A stretch of 64,000 nt of DNA from Treponema sp. UBA4377 (GTDB taxonomy: Bacteria; Spirochaetota; Spirochaetia; Treponematales; Treponemataceae). Location: assembly GCA_002391235.1 (NCBI GenBank), contig DGRX01000025.1:14359-78358 (forward strand), given 5' to 3'. Shown one piece after another: positions 1-12,700 of this stretch; within the stretch, counting starts at the first letter, position 1, and each line of letters opens with the position of its first letter. Position numbers and translations under genes: made by a program. Under the pieces are notes generated by a model. It saw only the letters and a program-made list of their open reading frames with translations. It did no database searches and had not been told where the DNA came from.

Positions 1-684
1 TGGAGCCAAAACGCTGTTAAGCGAAACGCCTTCGTTGTAGCGGTTGAACAGCGTCATGTTTTGTTCAAGTTGCCGAAGGTTAAAGACGCTGCCTTTCTTA
101 AGGTTCAACCTGTCCTCGATGTATTTTTTTCGAGTCCATTTGTTTCCTTCATAGCTTGTGTCGCCGATTTTTCCTTCGAGCAATTCGATTCTTAAGGTTT
201 CGTCTTCTATCGTTTGCTCAGGCAAATACGCCCTTGCGGTTACATAGCCTTTCTCAAGGTAAAGCTTGTTTATCTTGTCAAGGAGCTCTTGCAATTCCTC
301 AAATGTTAAATTTGTTTGGTTGTACGGCTCAACGATTTCGTTTATTTCTTTTTCTGTTAAAATCGCCGACGGAGAGACCAAAATCTTTTCTATATAAACT
401 CCAGCCGTGTCAAATTCTTCCAATCTTGCCTTTTCGCTTTCGTCCCTTATTTTTTTTTCAATGTCAGGCGTGATTTCTTCTTGTTGTTCCTCTTTCTGCC
501 TTTCGTAATTTTGAAAGTCTTCCTGCATCTGTTTTTCGAGTTGCTGTTGTTTTAGGATTTCCAAGTCGTGGCTGTTGATTTCGCCCGCTTGCGGAATGCC
601 GCTTGGCATGTCTGCCGGCTGCGCAAACAGAGAAGTCAGAATAAAAGCGGTGCAGGCAAAAGACGCAAGGGCTCTCTTTGTCAT
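1..684 (-). CDS. TpsB-type (FhaC/ShlB family) outer-membrane transporter, N-terminal part
   Basis: First 228 codons of a gene that runs off the left edge of the window. The start ATG (684-682) has a GGAGAG ribosome site 3 bases upstream. Residues 1-22 form a signal peptide ending near LFAQ. A charged Gln/Glu-rich segment (about 45-90) looks like the alpha-helical plug region of FhaC-like proteins. From about 92 the sequence fits a POTRA_2-type domain (AGVYIEKILV, then a YLEKGYVTARAYLP stretch typical of ShlB/FhaC proteins), followed by the start of a second domain. The beta-barrel would lie outside the window. In two-partner secretion this protein moves a large TpsA exoprotein across the outer membrane. 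The divergent neighbour is such a TpsA, so they should be partners. Family assignment is from visible motifs only. Confidence 0.82.
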   Translation of the reverse strand, partial: MTKRALASFACTAFILTSLFAQPADMPSGIPQAGEINSHDLEILKQQQLEKQMQEDFQNYERQKEEQQEEITPDIEKKIRDESEKARLEEFDTAGVYIEKILVSPSAILTEKEINEIVEPYNQTNLTFEELQELLDKINKLYLEKGYVTARAYLPEQTIEDETLRIELLEGKIGDTSYEGNKWTRKKYIEDRLNLKKGSVFNLRQLEQNMTLFNRYNEGVSLNSVLAP

Positions 685-701
685 TCACTCTCCAAATTTT
701 A

Positions 702-730
702 TTGACTTATATAATATTGTGTTATATACT
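702..730 (+). promoter_or_regulatory. Promoter of the giant exoprotein gene
   Basis: -35 TTGACT (702-707), 17-base spacer, -10 TATACT (725-730). Only ten bases separate the -10 box from the preferred ATG at 741, and they contain no ribosome binding site. The mRNA would therefore have almost no leader. The promoter is interleaved with that of the divergent transporter gene. Confidence 0.6.
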
Positions 731-739
731 ATTAGTCAA
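711..739 (-). promoter_or_regulatory. Promoter of the tpsB-type gene
   Basis: On the minus strand, -35 TTGACT (739-734), 17-base spacer, -10 TATTAT (716-711). The predicted start near 704 gives a short leader of about 20 bases with a ribosome site before ATG 684. It overlaps the oppositely directed promoter of the exoprotein gene; both -35 boxes lie in one 8-base inverted repeat (700-707 and 734-741). Confidence 0.6.
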
Positions 740-740
740 T

Positions 741-3700
741 ATGAGAGGGTTCAGAGATTTTTGCAATAGGTTCACTGCCGCATTGCTATGCCTAAGCGTG
801 TTTGTCATAAACGCGCCGGTCGCCCTTTTTGCGGACGAATTTATTACAGGCGTTGACCCTTCAGGAAACACTTACAATATCGAAGCCGAAAAAATTTCCG
901 GCGACACCGGCTTCAGGCATTATGACAACTTTTCCCTGGAAAACGGATATATCGCGAACCTGATTTACAATGACACTTATTCAAAATTTGTCAATTTGGT
1001 TGACAGCCAGATTACTATTAATGGCATAGTCAACACTATGAAGGGCGGCAATTTTTACAACGGACATGCTATCTTTGTTTCGCCGAACGGCATGGTGGTC
1101 GGCTCGTCAGGCTTTTTAAATGTCGGCTCATTGTCTGTTCTTACTCCTTCCCAAGGCAAATTCGACGATTTTGTGTCCGCATACGGCGCGGGCAGTTTGT
1201 CTCCTTATGTTGTTGGCGGCGACAGTTATAAAGGTTTGATAACTGACTCTCATGGAAACATTGTCATCAACGGAAAGATTCTGTCCCGCGGCGATGTCAA
1301 TCTGTTTGGCGACACAATCGCGATACAGGGCGAGAATGGCAACAAGGCGGGAATCGTCGCCGGTTGGCAAGACTCAAATACAAGTTTTTCCGATTTGCAA
1401 AGCGCCAAGAACACATTCAACAGCCTTGTCTCCAACAATATAACTGACGCCACAAACTTCGCGCTAAAAGACGGCAAGATAAAGATTGTCGCGGGCTATA
1501 AAGAATTGGATGAAAACAACAAGCCTGACAGCATAGCGAAAAAGGCTGAGGTGACAATAGAGAACGCCCAGATTGGCGCAAGCGAAGTTGAAGTCAAGGC
1601 AAACTCAACGCGAGAGTTCACGACGTTTGACATTTTTGATTCGAACAATGACGGCTCCGTTTATGACACTGCCAACGCTAGCGACGCGATATCCTCTAAA
1701 ATCACAATTAAGGATTCCAGCGTCGCGGGCGAAAGCGTCGACATTGCGGCTACATCGCAGGCAGCCTTGAGCAGAGACATTAATATGTCCATTCCTACAG
1801 TTTTTTTGTGGCTTCTTGACAGCGACGACGCTAAAATCGACGATTTTTTTAGCGGCGGAATCTACGACGGCTTTGAGGGGGCCAGGACAAGCGCCGTTAT
1901 AGACATTGTTGATTCCTCGATTCAGGCAACCAAGAATGATTTGAAAATCACAAGTTCGGCAATGGCAAGCACAAGCATATCTTCAATGATAGGCGAAGTG
2001 ATTCCCCACATATTTTATGGTTACGGAACTAAAACTGAGTCTAAAGTCAATGTAAAAAATTCCGCCATAAAAGCGAAAAATGACGTTGAGATAAACGCGC
2101 TTTCGCAGAACTTGATGAACGCCGCCATCTCAAACAAAGGCGGAATTTCAATTCAGGCGGAAAACGCCTATGACTTGGCTTTTGTAAAAAACTCAACTGC
2201 CGCTGACACAAAAATTACGATTGACAACTCGACTGTGGAAGGAAAAAATGTATCCGCCCAGGCGCTTGCTTACAATAAGCTAAAAAACAAAATTGATTTA
2301 AAAGCGCTTATTGGCGAAAACGATTTTGCAAGCTATGGCCCAAATGGCCAGGGCGGACAAGGCGGCTCCGGCGCTGTTGCTGGCGTGTTGATGAATGACA
2401 CTGACATTCAATCCGCAGTGGAGGTGTTGAATGGCAGCGCCATAACAGCGGCTGGCGACGTCGTGTTAAACGCCTTTAACCTTAATGATGTGAACAACAA
2501 TGTCAGCTCCACAATTGTTGATCCTACAGGCTCTGTAAAAAATATGAAGGAATCAGATTCATTCTTTGGCAGATTAAAAAACGGCTTTAAAACTCTTGGC
2601 GGAGAAGCAAAGCAGTGGTCAACCTTTACATTTAGAGATTTTAGGGATAAGTTCAAAACAAAGATTAATAATACCAAGAGCATTTGGAACCAAAATTATC
2701 AGGGCTTGGAAGAAAAAGCTATCTTTCAACTGGGAACGGGCGCGCTTTTTAACAATGGAAAAACGGCAAATAATGTAATTGTTGACCATTCGACAATTAG
2801 CGCGGGAAAAGACATCGACATAAAAGCGCATACGGTTGACCTTACCGCAAACGCGGTGGCGTCTTTTGCCAAGCAAGACGTAAAAATTGGCGGCGCCTTT
2901 TCTTTGTCAATAAATGACGAGAAGAATGACAATAAGGTTGACATTATTGATTCCATTATAAAAACTTCAGGCTCCGGATCAACAATAAATGTGGATTCAA
3001 TTGTCGAACTTCCCGCCCAGCAAGGAACGCTCGGCGTTTCAATGAAGCTTCCTGAAGTTCTTGCCGGTCTAGTGGATAAAACTGGCGCTGGAATTGGCAA
3101 TCTCTTAGGCATTAATACCGTCGAGGGTTGGAAGGGCGATTTAACGCTCGGCATGGATTTTAATTATGGAGCGCAAGACAACTGGGAATTTGGATTCCAT
3201 TCATATAACCAAGACGCGCCAGGCTCTGGCGTCATGCCTGAAGTTGGCATACTTGGCTTTTACAATAACTTTGCCCTTGCGTCCGCAAAAGGCGATGTAA
3301 CCGGCTTGTCAGGCGCCGTGGCCGTAAATAGCGTTGAAAACAATTCTGATATAAATGTCACCCGCTCAAACATAGAGGCAAAAAATTCTTTGGCCGACGG
3401 CGTTTATATGAATTCTATCATCTCCGCCGCCGCGCATGACGCGATAGACTTTATGGCTTCGCTTTCCATTGCGAGAGTTACAGACCTTGTGGATCCAAAC
3501 AACGCGGCGGGAACTTCGGCAGTGGGCGGCTCTGTTCTTGTCCAGAATTTCACGAATAACGCAAAGACAACTGTGGATAATTCCACTATAGACGCAAAAG
3601 GCGGCAATTTGGAATTGAATTCCGCGGCCGAGCAGTCTTACTTGAATTTGCTAACGCCGGGCGGCAAGGCTAATACCTTTGGAGCGGTTGGCGCGATTGG

Positions 3701-6700
3701 CGTTCAACTTATAGACGGAACGACAAGCTCGACTGTAAAAGGCGGCTCAAACTTAAACGCGGGCAATATAAGCGTCAGCTCCGGCAAAGCCAAAGCCGCC
3801 CTTTCCCAAAAGAACACTGACATTGCGGAAGACGGCATACATTTGCTGGACAATGATGGCAAGTTTAACTTGGGAGAGGCAAGAGAGATAAAAGACCATG
3901 TGACGACAGTTGCGATGGACGGCTCTTTTGTATCGCAGTCGCAGACAGGGCAGGGAACGGCTTCTTCCGGCGCCGCCGTCGGCGCGAGTGTTATTGTAAA
4001 ATCCATCGATAGAACTGTAAAGACTTTTATTGACGGTTCAACTTTGACGGCAAATAAAATTGACGCTCTGTCAAGCTCCTACAATAAGGACGTTATAATA
4101 ACTGTCGCGGCGGCCTTTGCCGGCGGCGTTTCGCTGGACAAAAACAAGCAGGAAGCGGCGAACCGAAACCCGCAGGCGGAAGACCAGCCGCAGGAAATGC
4201 AGGATATCGGCGGCTGGATGAACGTGTTGGCCAATGCCAATCCAGGCGCGCAAGACATCATCAACCTGAACAATTTGCTCAACGGAAACAACCCTAACGA
4301 ACAAGGCGCCGTAAACGCGCAGGGGCAAGCCGGCGGCAACCAGCAGATGGCCGAAGGCGTCGCCAACCCTCAAAACGCAAGCGATAATTTTTCATTGGCC
4401 TTGGCTGGCTCTGTCAGCGTTCTATGTGACGAGACTGTTGTCCAAACCGAAATCATAAATTCAACGTTAAAGCCAGTGAACGAATTGAATGTGTCTTCTT
4501 CAAGGGATGTTTTCCTCTTGAACGTTACCGGAGGCGTGGCCAAGGCCGGCAATGTTGGAGGCGGCGCCGCTGTCAATGTGTACTCGGACAAGGGCGCGGC
4601 AAAATCAATCGTTGAAAGCTCGATTATTGATTTTACATCCGCTTCCGGCGATGTACAAAACAAATTTGATCTTTCGGCAACTAGCGGCCGCAAGATTATC
4701 GAAACCGCGGTGGGAATCGGCGTCGCAAAAAATGACCAAAACAACGTAAAGGCCGCTGTCGGCGGTTCGTTCAACACAAATACAATAAACGACACTACGG
4801 AAGCGAAGCTTGTCTCAACGACAATCAGCAAAGAGCATGAATCGGCAAAAGACATTGACGTTAATGTAAAGGCCGACGCTCAAACGACCATTTGGAACGC
4901 TGGCGGCGACGCAGCCTATGCCGGAGGAAACGACAGCAGCTTCGCAGTCGGCGCGGGCGTTGCCGGCAATATGGATCTTATAAAGCAAACTGTAAACGCG
5001 GAGATCAACGATTCGACTCTAAGCGGCGTTAAAGATGTCGTTAATTCCGCGGATGCAAGCTATGACATTAATTCCATAGGCGTTGCGGGGGCCATAGCGA
5101 CAGGCGCCCAAAGTTCCTTTACAATCGATGGCGCTTTGGGGCTTGAGTTTATTAAAAACAATGTCGCCGCGACGATAAAAGATTCGACAATCTCTTCTTC
5201 CGGCGATGTCAAGAACAAAGCCAAGTCAACGATACAAGGACGGACATTGACTGGAGCCGCTGACATTTCGACTGTAGACAGCAGCTATGGAGTTGGCATC
5301 GGCTCCGTCATTCAGATTGACAACAGCAGTGTCATTGCGGAACTTTTGGATTCAAAAATACAAAAATCCAAGTCCGTGGAAGTCAGCGCGGATTCCTCTG
5401 ACAAAAGGCAATTCCTGGCCGCTAACTTAGGCGTTCAAACTGGAGAGTCCAGCTACGGAATCAACGCAAACGGAATTGTCGGAGTTGTAAAATCGACCGT
5501 CAACGCGCTTGTTTCCGGCGCAAGCGAAATAAGCTCGAACGGAGACGTTAAAATCTCTTCCGTCTATGACAATGAAAACGAGGGAATAACAGCTGTCGCC
5601 AATAAAGCCGGAAAGCTTGCGCTTGGCGCGAACATCATTGCAAATTCCTATGTAAATGACACAACAGCCAAAATTTCATCTTCTTCAAAAATATTAAATG
5701 CCAAGAACATTGAAGTTTCAGCAAAATCAAAGGAAAAAATCGATTTAATTCCTATTGCGGCTTCAATAGCTTCCAACGGCGCCGGCGCGGTGGCGGCGGA
5801 CGTTGTGGTTAATGTCATTAAAGACAGTACCAAAGCGAATGCCGCCGGCGTTTTGACCGCGACTCAAAATTTGACAGTCGCCGCCGACAGCGACACGACC
5901 ATCAATAGCCGCGGAGGAACGTTGGCAATTTCCGGCGTGGGCGAGGCGGCGGCCCTTGCGGCGGCGGGCGGCGCCATTAGCGTTGATTATATCGGAAAGA
6001 CCGTCAACGCTCAAATCGGCGACAAGGATTTACGAACCGCTGTCAATACGGGCGGCAATGTTTTTGCAACCGCGCTTTCGACAAATTCATTTGGCGGAAC
6101 TCCTGTAAAAGCCGGCGACGGCGAATACACGCGACAAGACATAACTTCCGACTCATATCAAGACAGCCTTGTGAGCGAAGGCAATGACGGCAACTATCGT
6201 TTGAACTATGACAGCGATTTTGAAAATTGGAATATGCTCTATAACCTTTCGGCTGGCGGCAAGGCCGCTGTTGCCGGAAGCGTCATAGTCAAAACCATAG
6301 AAAATACCGTTAATTCCGAGATTTTAAATGCGGATGTCAACAACCTTAATAAAGTAAGGGTAATTGCAAGCGATTATTCGATAAAAAATATTATCGTCGG
6401 CCAGATAACGGCGTCAAGCAAGGCGACTGTCGGACTTCAGGCTCTTATAACGAACGACCAAAGCAATACGACAGCCCTTGTTTCAAATTCCAATATAAAA
6501 ACATGGTCCTCTGTTGATGTTTCGGCAAAAAACCAAAAAGATAACAAACAAGTGGTTGTCGCGGGCGGCGCTTCTAGTCACGCTTCAATTATCGGAAATC
6601 TTTTGGTCAATACAATAAACGATTCGACAATGGCAAAAATCGACGGTTCAGAAGTAAGCGCCAACGCTTTGAATGTCAGCGCGCAAGAAGACATAAATGC

Positions 6701-9700
6701 CACAAGAGTTGTTGTAATCGGCTCTGGCGCTGGACAAGGAGCCGCGATAAATATAAGCCCGCTAATCAACTACTATGGCGATTCCAGCTCAAAAAATGAC
6801 GGCGAATCGGACGAAGAGTACGAGCAAAGAAGAAAAGGAAAGACTATCGCGGAAATTTCCAATTCAACCATAAAAAACGCCAAGGTTGACGTTCAGGCTG
6901 ACACAAACATCAAGACATGGGATTTGATGCTGGGCGGCGAAGGAGTGGGCCAGGGCTTTGCCGCGTCTGGCTTTGCCCTTAAGAACACATATGACACAAT
7001 AACAAAAGCGTTGATTGACAAATCCTCAAGGGTTAATACAGAAAGGGACGTCGCCCTCAACGCCAATTCTGTCGCCAATTCGCATAATATGATTATCGGC
7101 GGTTCTGGAGCGGGCGAGGGAGTCAGCGCGATTGCGAATGTCATAATCAATAATATGATTTCTGAGGTTACGGCGAAAATCGCTGATACAGAAATTGAAA
7201 AAGCTGGAAACATTACGCTCAACGCAAATAAAGACAAAAAAGACTACTTGAAAAATTACGCTTTTTCCGCAAGCGGAGCGGGAATTGGCGCCTCTCTTGT
7301 GTCCAATGTCATGTATAACATCTATGACAACAAAGTCGCGGCGGAAATTGCGAACGCTTCCATTTGGGAGTCGTCTTCAATCAAGGCCAGCGCTTTTTCG
7401 GACAGAGACTTGTTTAATTACAATGTCGGCGTTTCAGGAGCTGGACTTGGCGCGGGTCTTATTGGAAACGCCATTGTAAACAATGTCAGAACCCAAACTT
7501 TGGCGACGCTAGACTCTAAAGACAAGTATGTAACAACAAGCGGCGCGTTGTCTGTCATTGCGAACGACAACACTAAAGCGGACAACACGATTGGCTATGG
7601 CGCTGGCGGAGCGGGCGCGGCCGGCGCCAACATAAACCTTTTCTATTCTGACAACCTTGCAAAGGCGGAAGTCGCTTCTGGCGCGGGACAAATTGAGGCG
7701 GGCAGCGCCGAGGTAAAAGCGACGACAACAAGCGCCCTGAAAAGCGAGACTGTCGGCGTTATAGCGGGCCTTGTAGGAATCGCGGCTGACGTTGAGATTG
7801 TCCGGCTTGGCAAGGCTCTTTCCTATGACGAGAATGACACCGCAAGCGGCATTGACAAGGCTAACGCAAACACAAAGGGCGCCTATGACAATGCAATGGG
7901 CAGCGACCCAAAGTATTACGACCCCGCAGACTCGTCAAAGGATCAAACAGGATCTGTCGCAAGAGTGAGCGGAAAGTTAAAAAGCCAAAACGATGTTACC
8001 GTAAAGGCAGAAAGCAAAGTAAAAGGCTTTGAAACGGATGAAATTCTAAAATTGGACAATGTCAATGTTTCCGCAGGAATTGCCAACGTGAATGTTGGAG
8101 TAAAAAAAGTAAAAATAGCGAACAATACAATTGCGGAGATTATTGGCGGAACTGTTGAAAGCCAAGCCGGCAAGGTTACTGTCGACGCAAAAAGCGCCGC
8201 AAAGGTTCAAATAGATTCTGTTGAAGTCAAAGTCTCAGGCGTTTCGGTTTCTGGCGGAAGCGAAGTGTATGACAACACGTCAAACACTGTCGCCAAAATC
8301 GTGGATTCAACTGTAACAGGCGATGGGGTTGACGTTCTTTCAAAATCGACAAGCCATGGAAAAATCAACGCTGTTCATACAGTTGTCGCGGTAGGCAATG
8401 TTGTGGGCGTTGATTTGTCTGAGGCTAAGGATGAAAATAAAACAAGCGCCTTGATTTCTGGGGCAGCAAACATTGACGCCAAGACTGGCAAGCTGTCTGT
8501 CCACGCAACAGCGGACACAGATTTAAGCTCCAAAAAAACTAACGTTAAGGTACAGGGAATAGACCTTGTCACTGTCTCTAAAAATATAGTTGACGCAAGC
8601 TCTGTTACAAAAGCGCTTATTGACAACGTTACCGGAAGGATTGACGCGACTGGAATCGACATTATAACCGATTATATAAAAATGTCCGCTTCCTCAAGTT
8701 CAAACTTGGTTTCCGTTTCCGCAGTGACAGGGGCCGAATGGGAAAAAGGCGGCGCTAAAATGAACGCCCAATTTATTTCTGGCATTAACAGCCCCGACGG
8801 CCTTGAAATCGAAAACAATGGACAAACTTTAATCGAAACCGCAAAAGCCGCTGACGGCAAAAAAATAAGCGCGGAAAGCTCCATCAACAAGACCGCTGTG
8901 GAATTGATCGGCTGCTACGGAGGAACCTTTGTCGAGGCCAAAAACACTGCCGCGTCAAACACATACCTAAAGGCAAAAGACCATAGAGCCAAGTCTCTTG
9001 TAATTGACGCCATGCTTGATTCCGCGGCGGACTCTTATCTTGACGAAGTTAAGGTTTCTGTCCTAAATGTCACTTCTCTTGGCGCAAGCGCGTTAAACGA
9101 AAGCAAGTTGAATGTTGACGTCGCCGGAAAAAATTCAATAGAGGGCGCTGCCGTAATAAACGCGAAAAACAACGCTTATGCAAAATCTGATTTAGCCACG
9201 GTTGGAGTCGGCGTCGCGGTGAGCGGATTAAGAGTCCGAATAGACTCGGAAGTGGCTGCGGATACCGTCGCAAACATTGGAGGCGACTTTAGCTTTGACA
9301 GCGCTGACATCTCTGTCAATACAACAAGAAGCTCTGTTATGAGCAAGACGTCGCATTCTGGCGGAGCCATAAGCGTAAACGATGCAAAGGCGAAAAACAA
9401 ACTTGAAGGCAAATCGGAATTAAACATAAATGGCCTCTATACCGATTCGTCAATGAATAACGAACTTACGATAAAAAATGACGCGACCAACACGTTCGAC
9501 ATTACTTCAAAAAGCAGTAGCGGCGGAGTTATTAACGTCAGCGAAGACGATACAAACGCAACATTAAATTCTAACGTGGTTACAAACATTATAGATTCTG
9601 TAATCAATTCTAATAAAAAGGTTCTTATAGAGAGCAAAAACGATACGATTGTAAAGGACAGCGCCGTGACAAGCGGCGGAGGTTTTGTCACCATTATTGG

Positions 9701-12700
9701 TTACGAATCAGACAAGAACTATGCTGCCAACGCAAAATTGTCTATTAAAAACTCAATGATAAACGCGCGGGACATTGACGCAAACGTGTTGTCTGGCATT
9801 CGCTCTCAAAAAGGCGACGGCTATCTCGATTACGACGCCGAAACCGGCGGATTTGTCGCAAAAGATTCTGTTAAAGTAAGAAACACTTTTAATCAGAAAG
9901 CGGAGCTTGAATTGATAAATTCAAAAATGCTCGCTTCTAATGATGCGGAGCTAAAAGCCCAAACTAGCTCTTTGTTTAAGCAAAGCTTGACTTCCAAAGC
10001 GAACGGTTTTGTATCGCTTCCAAAATCCAAGTCATATCTTACTTCGAACAACACGCAGAGCATTTCGCTTGATTCCGCTTCTATGGTTTTTGCAAAGGAT
10101 GAAGCAAGGTTCAATCTTGATTCCTCAAACACGCTCGCAGGCCAAGTTGAGTCAATAGCCAAAAACTTTGCCGGAACTCCCAAAGGCGAGTCTTATGTCA
10201 CGGCAGTCATCAACAACACCATTGACAATAGCGGAACGATTAGGGCTGGCAATCTTGTTGACATTAACTTTATGGAAAAATCTAAAAATGACCTTACGGT
10301 TGATGTCACTGTCAAAAACAGCGCCGCGGTTGCGTCAACTTCAAAAGACGGAATGCTTACGCGAACCATAAACAACACTTTGAATGTCAACGACGGGGCC
10401 AAAATTGTCTCGGACAAAAATATAGGAATTCATTACTCGGACGGTTTTGGCAGCTTGGACTCGACTCTATATTCTAAATCAACGTCATACGCGGCTTTTG
10501 GCATACCTATAGTTAAGACAGACACCGACCATCCGATTACAGACAATGGACAGGACATGTTTAACTTGAACGGCAAAGTGATTGCCAGAAACAACAGCGA
10601 AAAGTACATGAAAATAAATAACGACGGTTCGGTTGACATTTACGCCTCCACAGGCTTTACCCAGGATGATTACAAACTTATTCTATATGACGACAACTGG
10701 GAAAGAATGAAGGTTGCAAAGAAAGAATCGATAAACGACAAGCTGGCCAAGATAAACGAAGACATTAGCTCATATGAGGGCATGCAAAGCTCATTGAACA
10801 CCTCAATGGCTGACTGCGACTCTCAGGTGACAGAGCTGAACGAGACAATCGATGAGATTAACGCGTTTATAAACAACCAAGACGGCAGTCATATAATCCT
10901 TAACAGCGAAGCGGACGACACCGGCGCAAGTGAATTTAACGACGCGATTTTCGCCGACTTTAAGCAAAACGTTTGCGCCAATCCCGAAAATCCCGAAGAA
11001 GGCAAGATATCTGAGGCCTCTTATGCCGCGATGATTGCCGGCTACAAGCAATATTTAGAGAATAATCCCAGCGGCGATGAAAGCCCCACTGCTTCTTTAA
11101 GCGCTTATCTTCAAACTTACACCCCAACTGATGAAGCCAACCAAATAACGGACGCTCAAAAAACGACGCTTCTTTCTGTCGCTTCCCAAATCGGAGAAAA
11201 TTTAAAAGAAAACAAGGGTGACGTCTTTACTTACCAAAAAATCAATTCTAGCGTCACATATATCGGCTTAAAAGATTTGGTAAAGAATGAAGCGGGCATG
11301 GTTACAGACTGCGGCGATTTGGAAAGTCTGGCCAATAGCATAAATGAGTTGACGGAAAAGAGCCTTGTCCTAAGCCAGCAATACGATGACCTTGACTCAA
11401 AAATATCGGGCTTGCGCAAGCAGATTCAGCCCCTTAATGAAGAGTTGCAAAACGTGGACAAGCTTCCTGACCCAAACGCTAATGGCGGCATATATTCCGT
11501 TGAGTTTAGCGACACCAGGTACCCGGAAAGCAAAATTGACATCACTGGCATTAAAAACACAGACATCAAAGGCAACGGCACATTTGAAACCGGCAAAGTT
11601 TTATTCAAGGTTGACAACTATTCAACCCGCTCGTTGATATTCAATAATATCGACACCACCGACATCCCTGAGCTTGGCCTTTACATTAACAATGCAAGTT
11701 ATGCCAGCTATGCCGATAGCCAGTTGGCTGTAAACAGCGCGACAAACGGAACGGAAGGCGTTCACTTTGTGACGCATTCTTCAAGCGGCGAAAGCGGAAT
11801 TATTGTCAACAATTTCTATGACAATACAAATCCTTATACAGACATTGAATATCCATATAAGGATCTTTTAGATGTTCCCAATGAAACGTCTGCCTCCGAC
11901 ATTTTGTTTAAGGGCGCGGTTGAGGCGGCGGCCGGCTTAAAGGTCTTTAATGACTCTGGCTCAATCTATTTTGAAAAGCTTGACACCGGGCTAATAGGAA
12001 GCGCCATTGACTTGGTCGCGACAAAAGGCGATGTTCAGATACAAGCCGCCGACAACACAAAACTTGTTTTGACCTCTGACGCCAACATCTTTGCCGGAAA
12101 CAGCGTGAGCATTGCCGCCGCCGACTACGACATAGACGCCAAAATAACCGCCGGATACAGCAATGACTTGAACCTAACGATTACAGACGAAATGCTTAAC
12201 AACCTTTCGTTTGACCCGACGACGGGCCACGACGGCCTCTTGATCGACCTTGGACCGACTCCTTGGCTAAATGAAAAAAACAATATCAAGGCCCTTTATG
12301 ATGCCGACTACGAACGGATAATGCTTTTTGATGTAAATGAACCCGTTAGGCCAAATGTTGATGTTTCGCAAAGAGGAAAGATAAACATTTCTCCTGGCTC
12401 AAGCGCGTCCAAAATAAATATGGATAAGGTCAAGGGCTACGAGGGGGCTCAGACTGTTACAATAAAGAATGAAACTAACAAGCTTTTGAGTGTGTATAAC
12501 GTATTCGCTACAGGCGACATAGATATAGACAGCAAAGGCTCTATTATACAATGGATGCCAATTTTGTCTTATGAGGGAAATACTTCGATAAAGTCTGAAG
12601 GAAACATTCAAACAACCGCTCCTGTATATTCTGCAGGTAACGTTGGCATTGAGAATAAAGGCAATGCCAATGGAATTATTATTGAAGAGATTATTGTAAC

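Noticed and set aside
156..473. 105-codon plus-strand open frame opposite the transporter gene
   Set aside because: The minus strand gives a continuous TpsB-type protein with signal peptide and POTRA-like domain; this frame is Phe/Leu-rich with no ribosome site.
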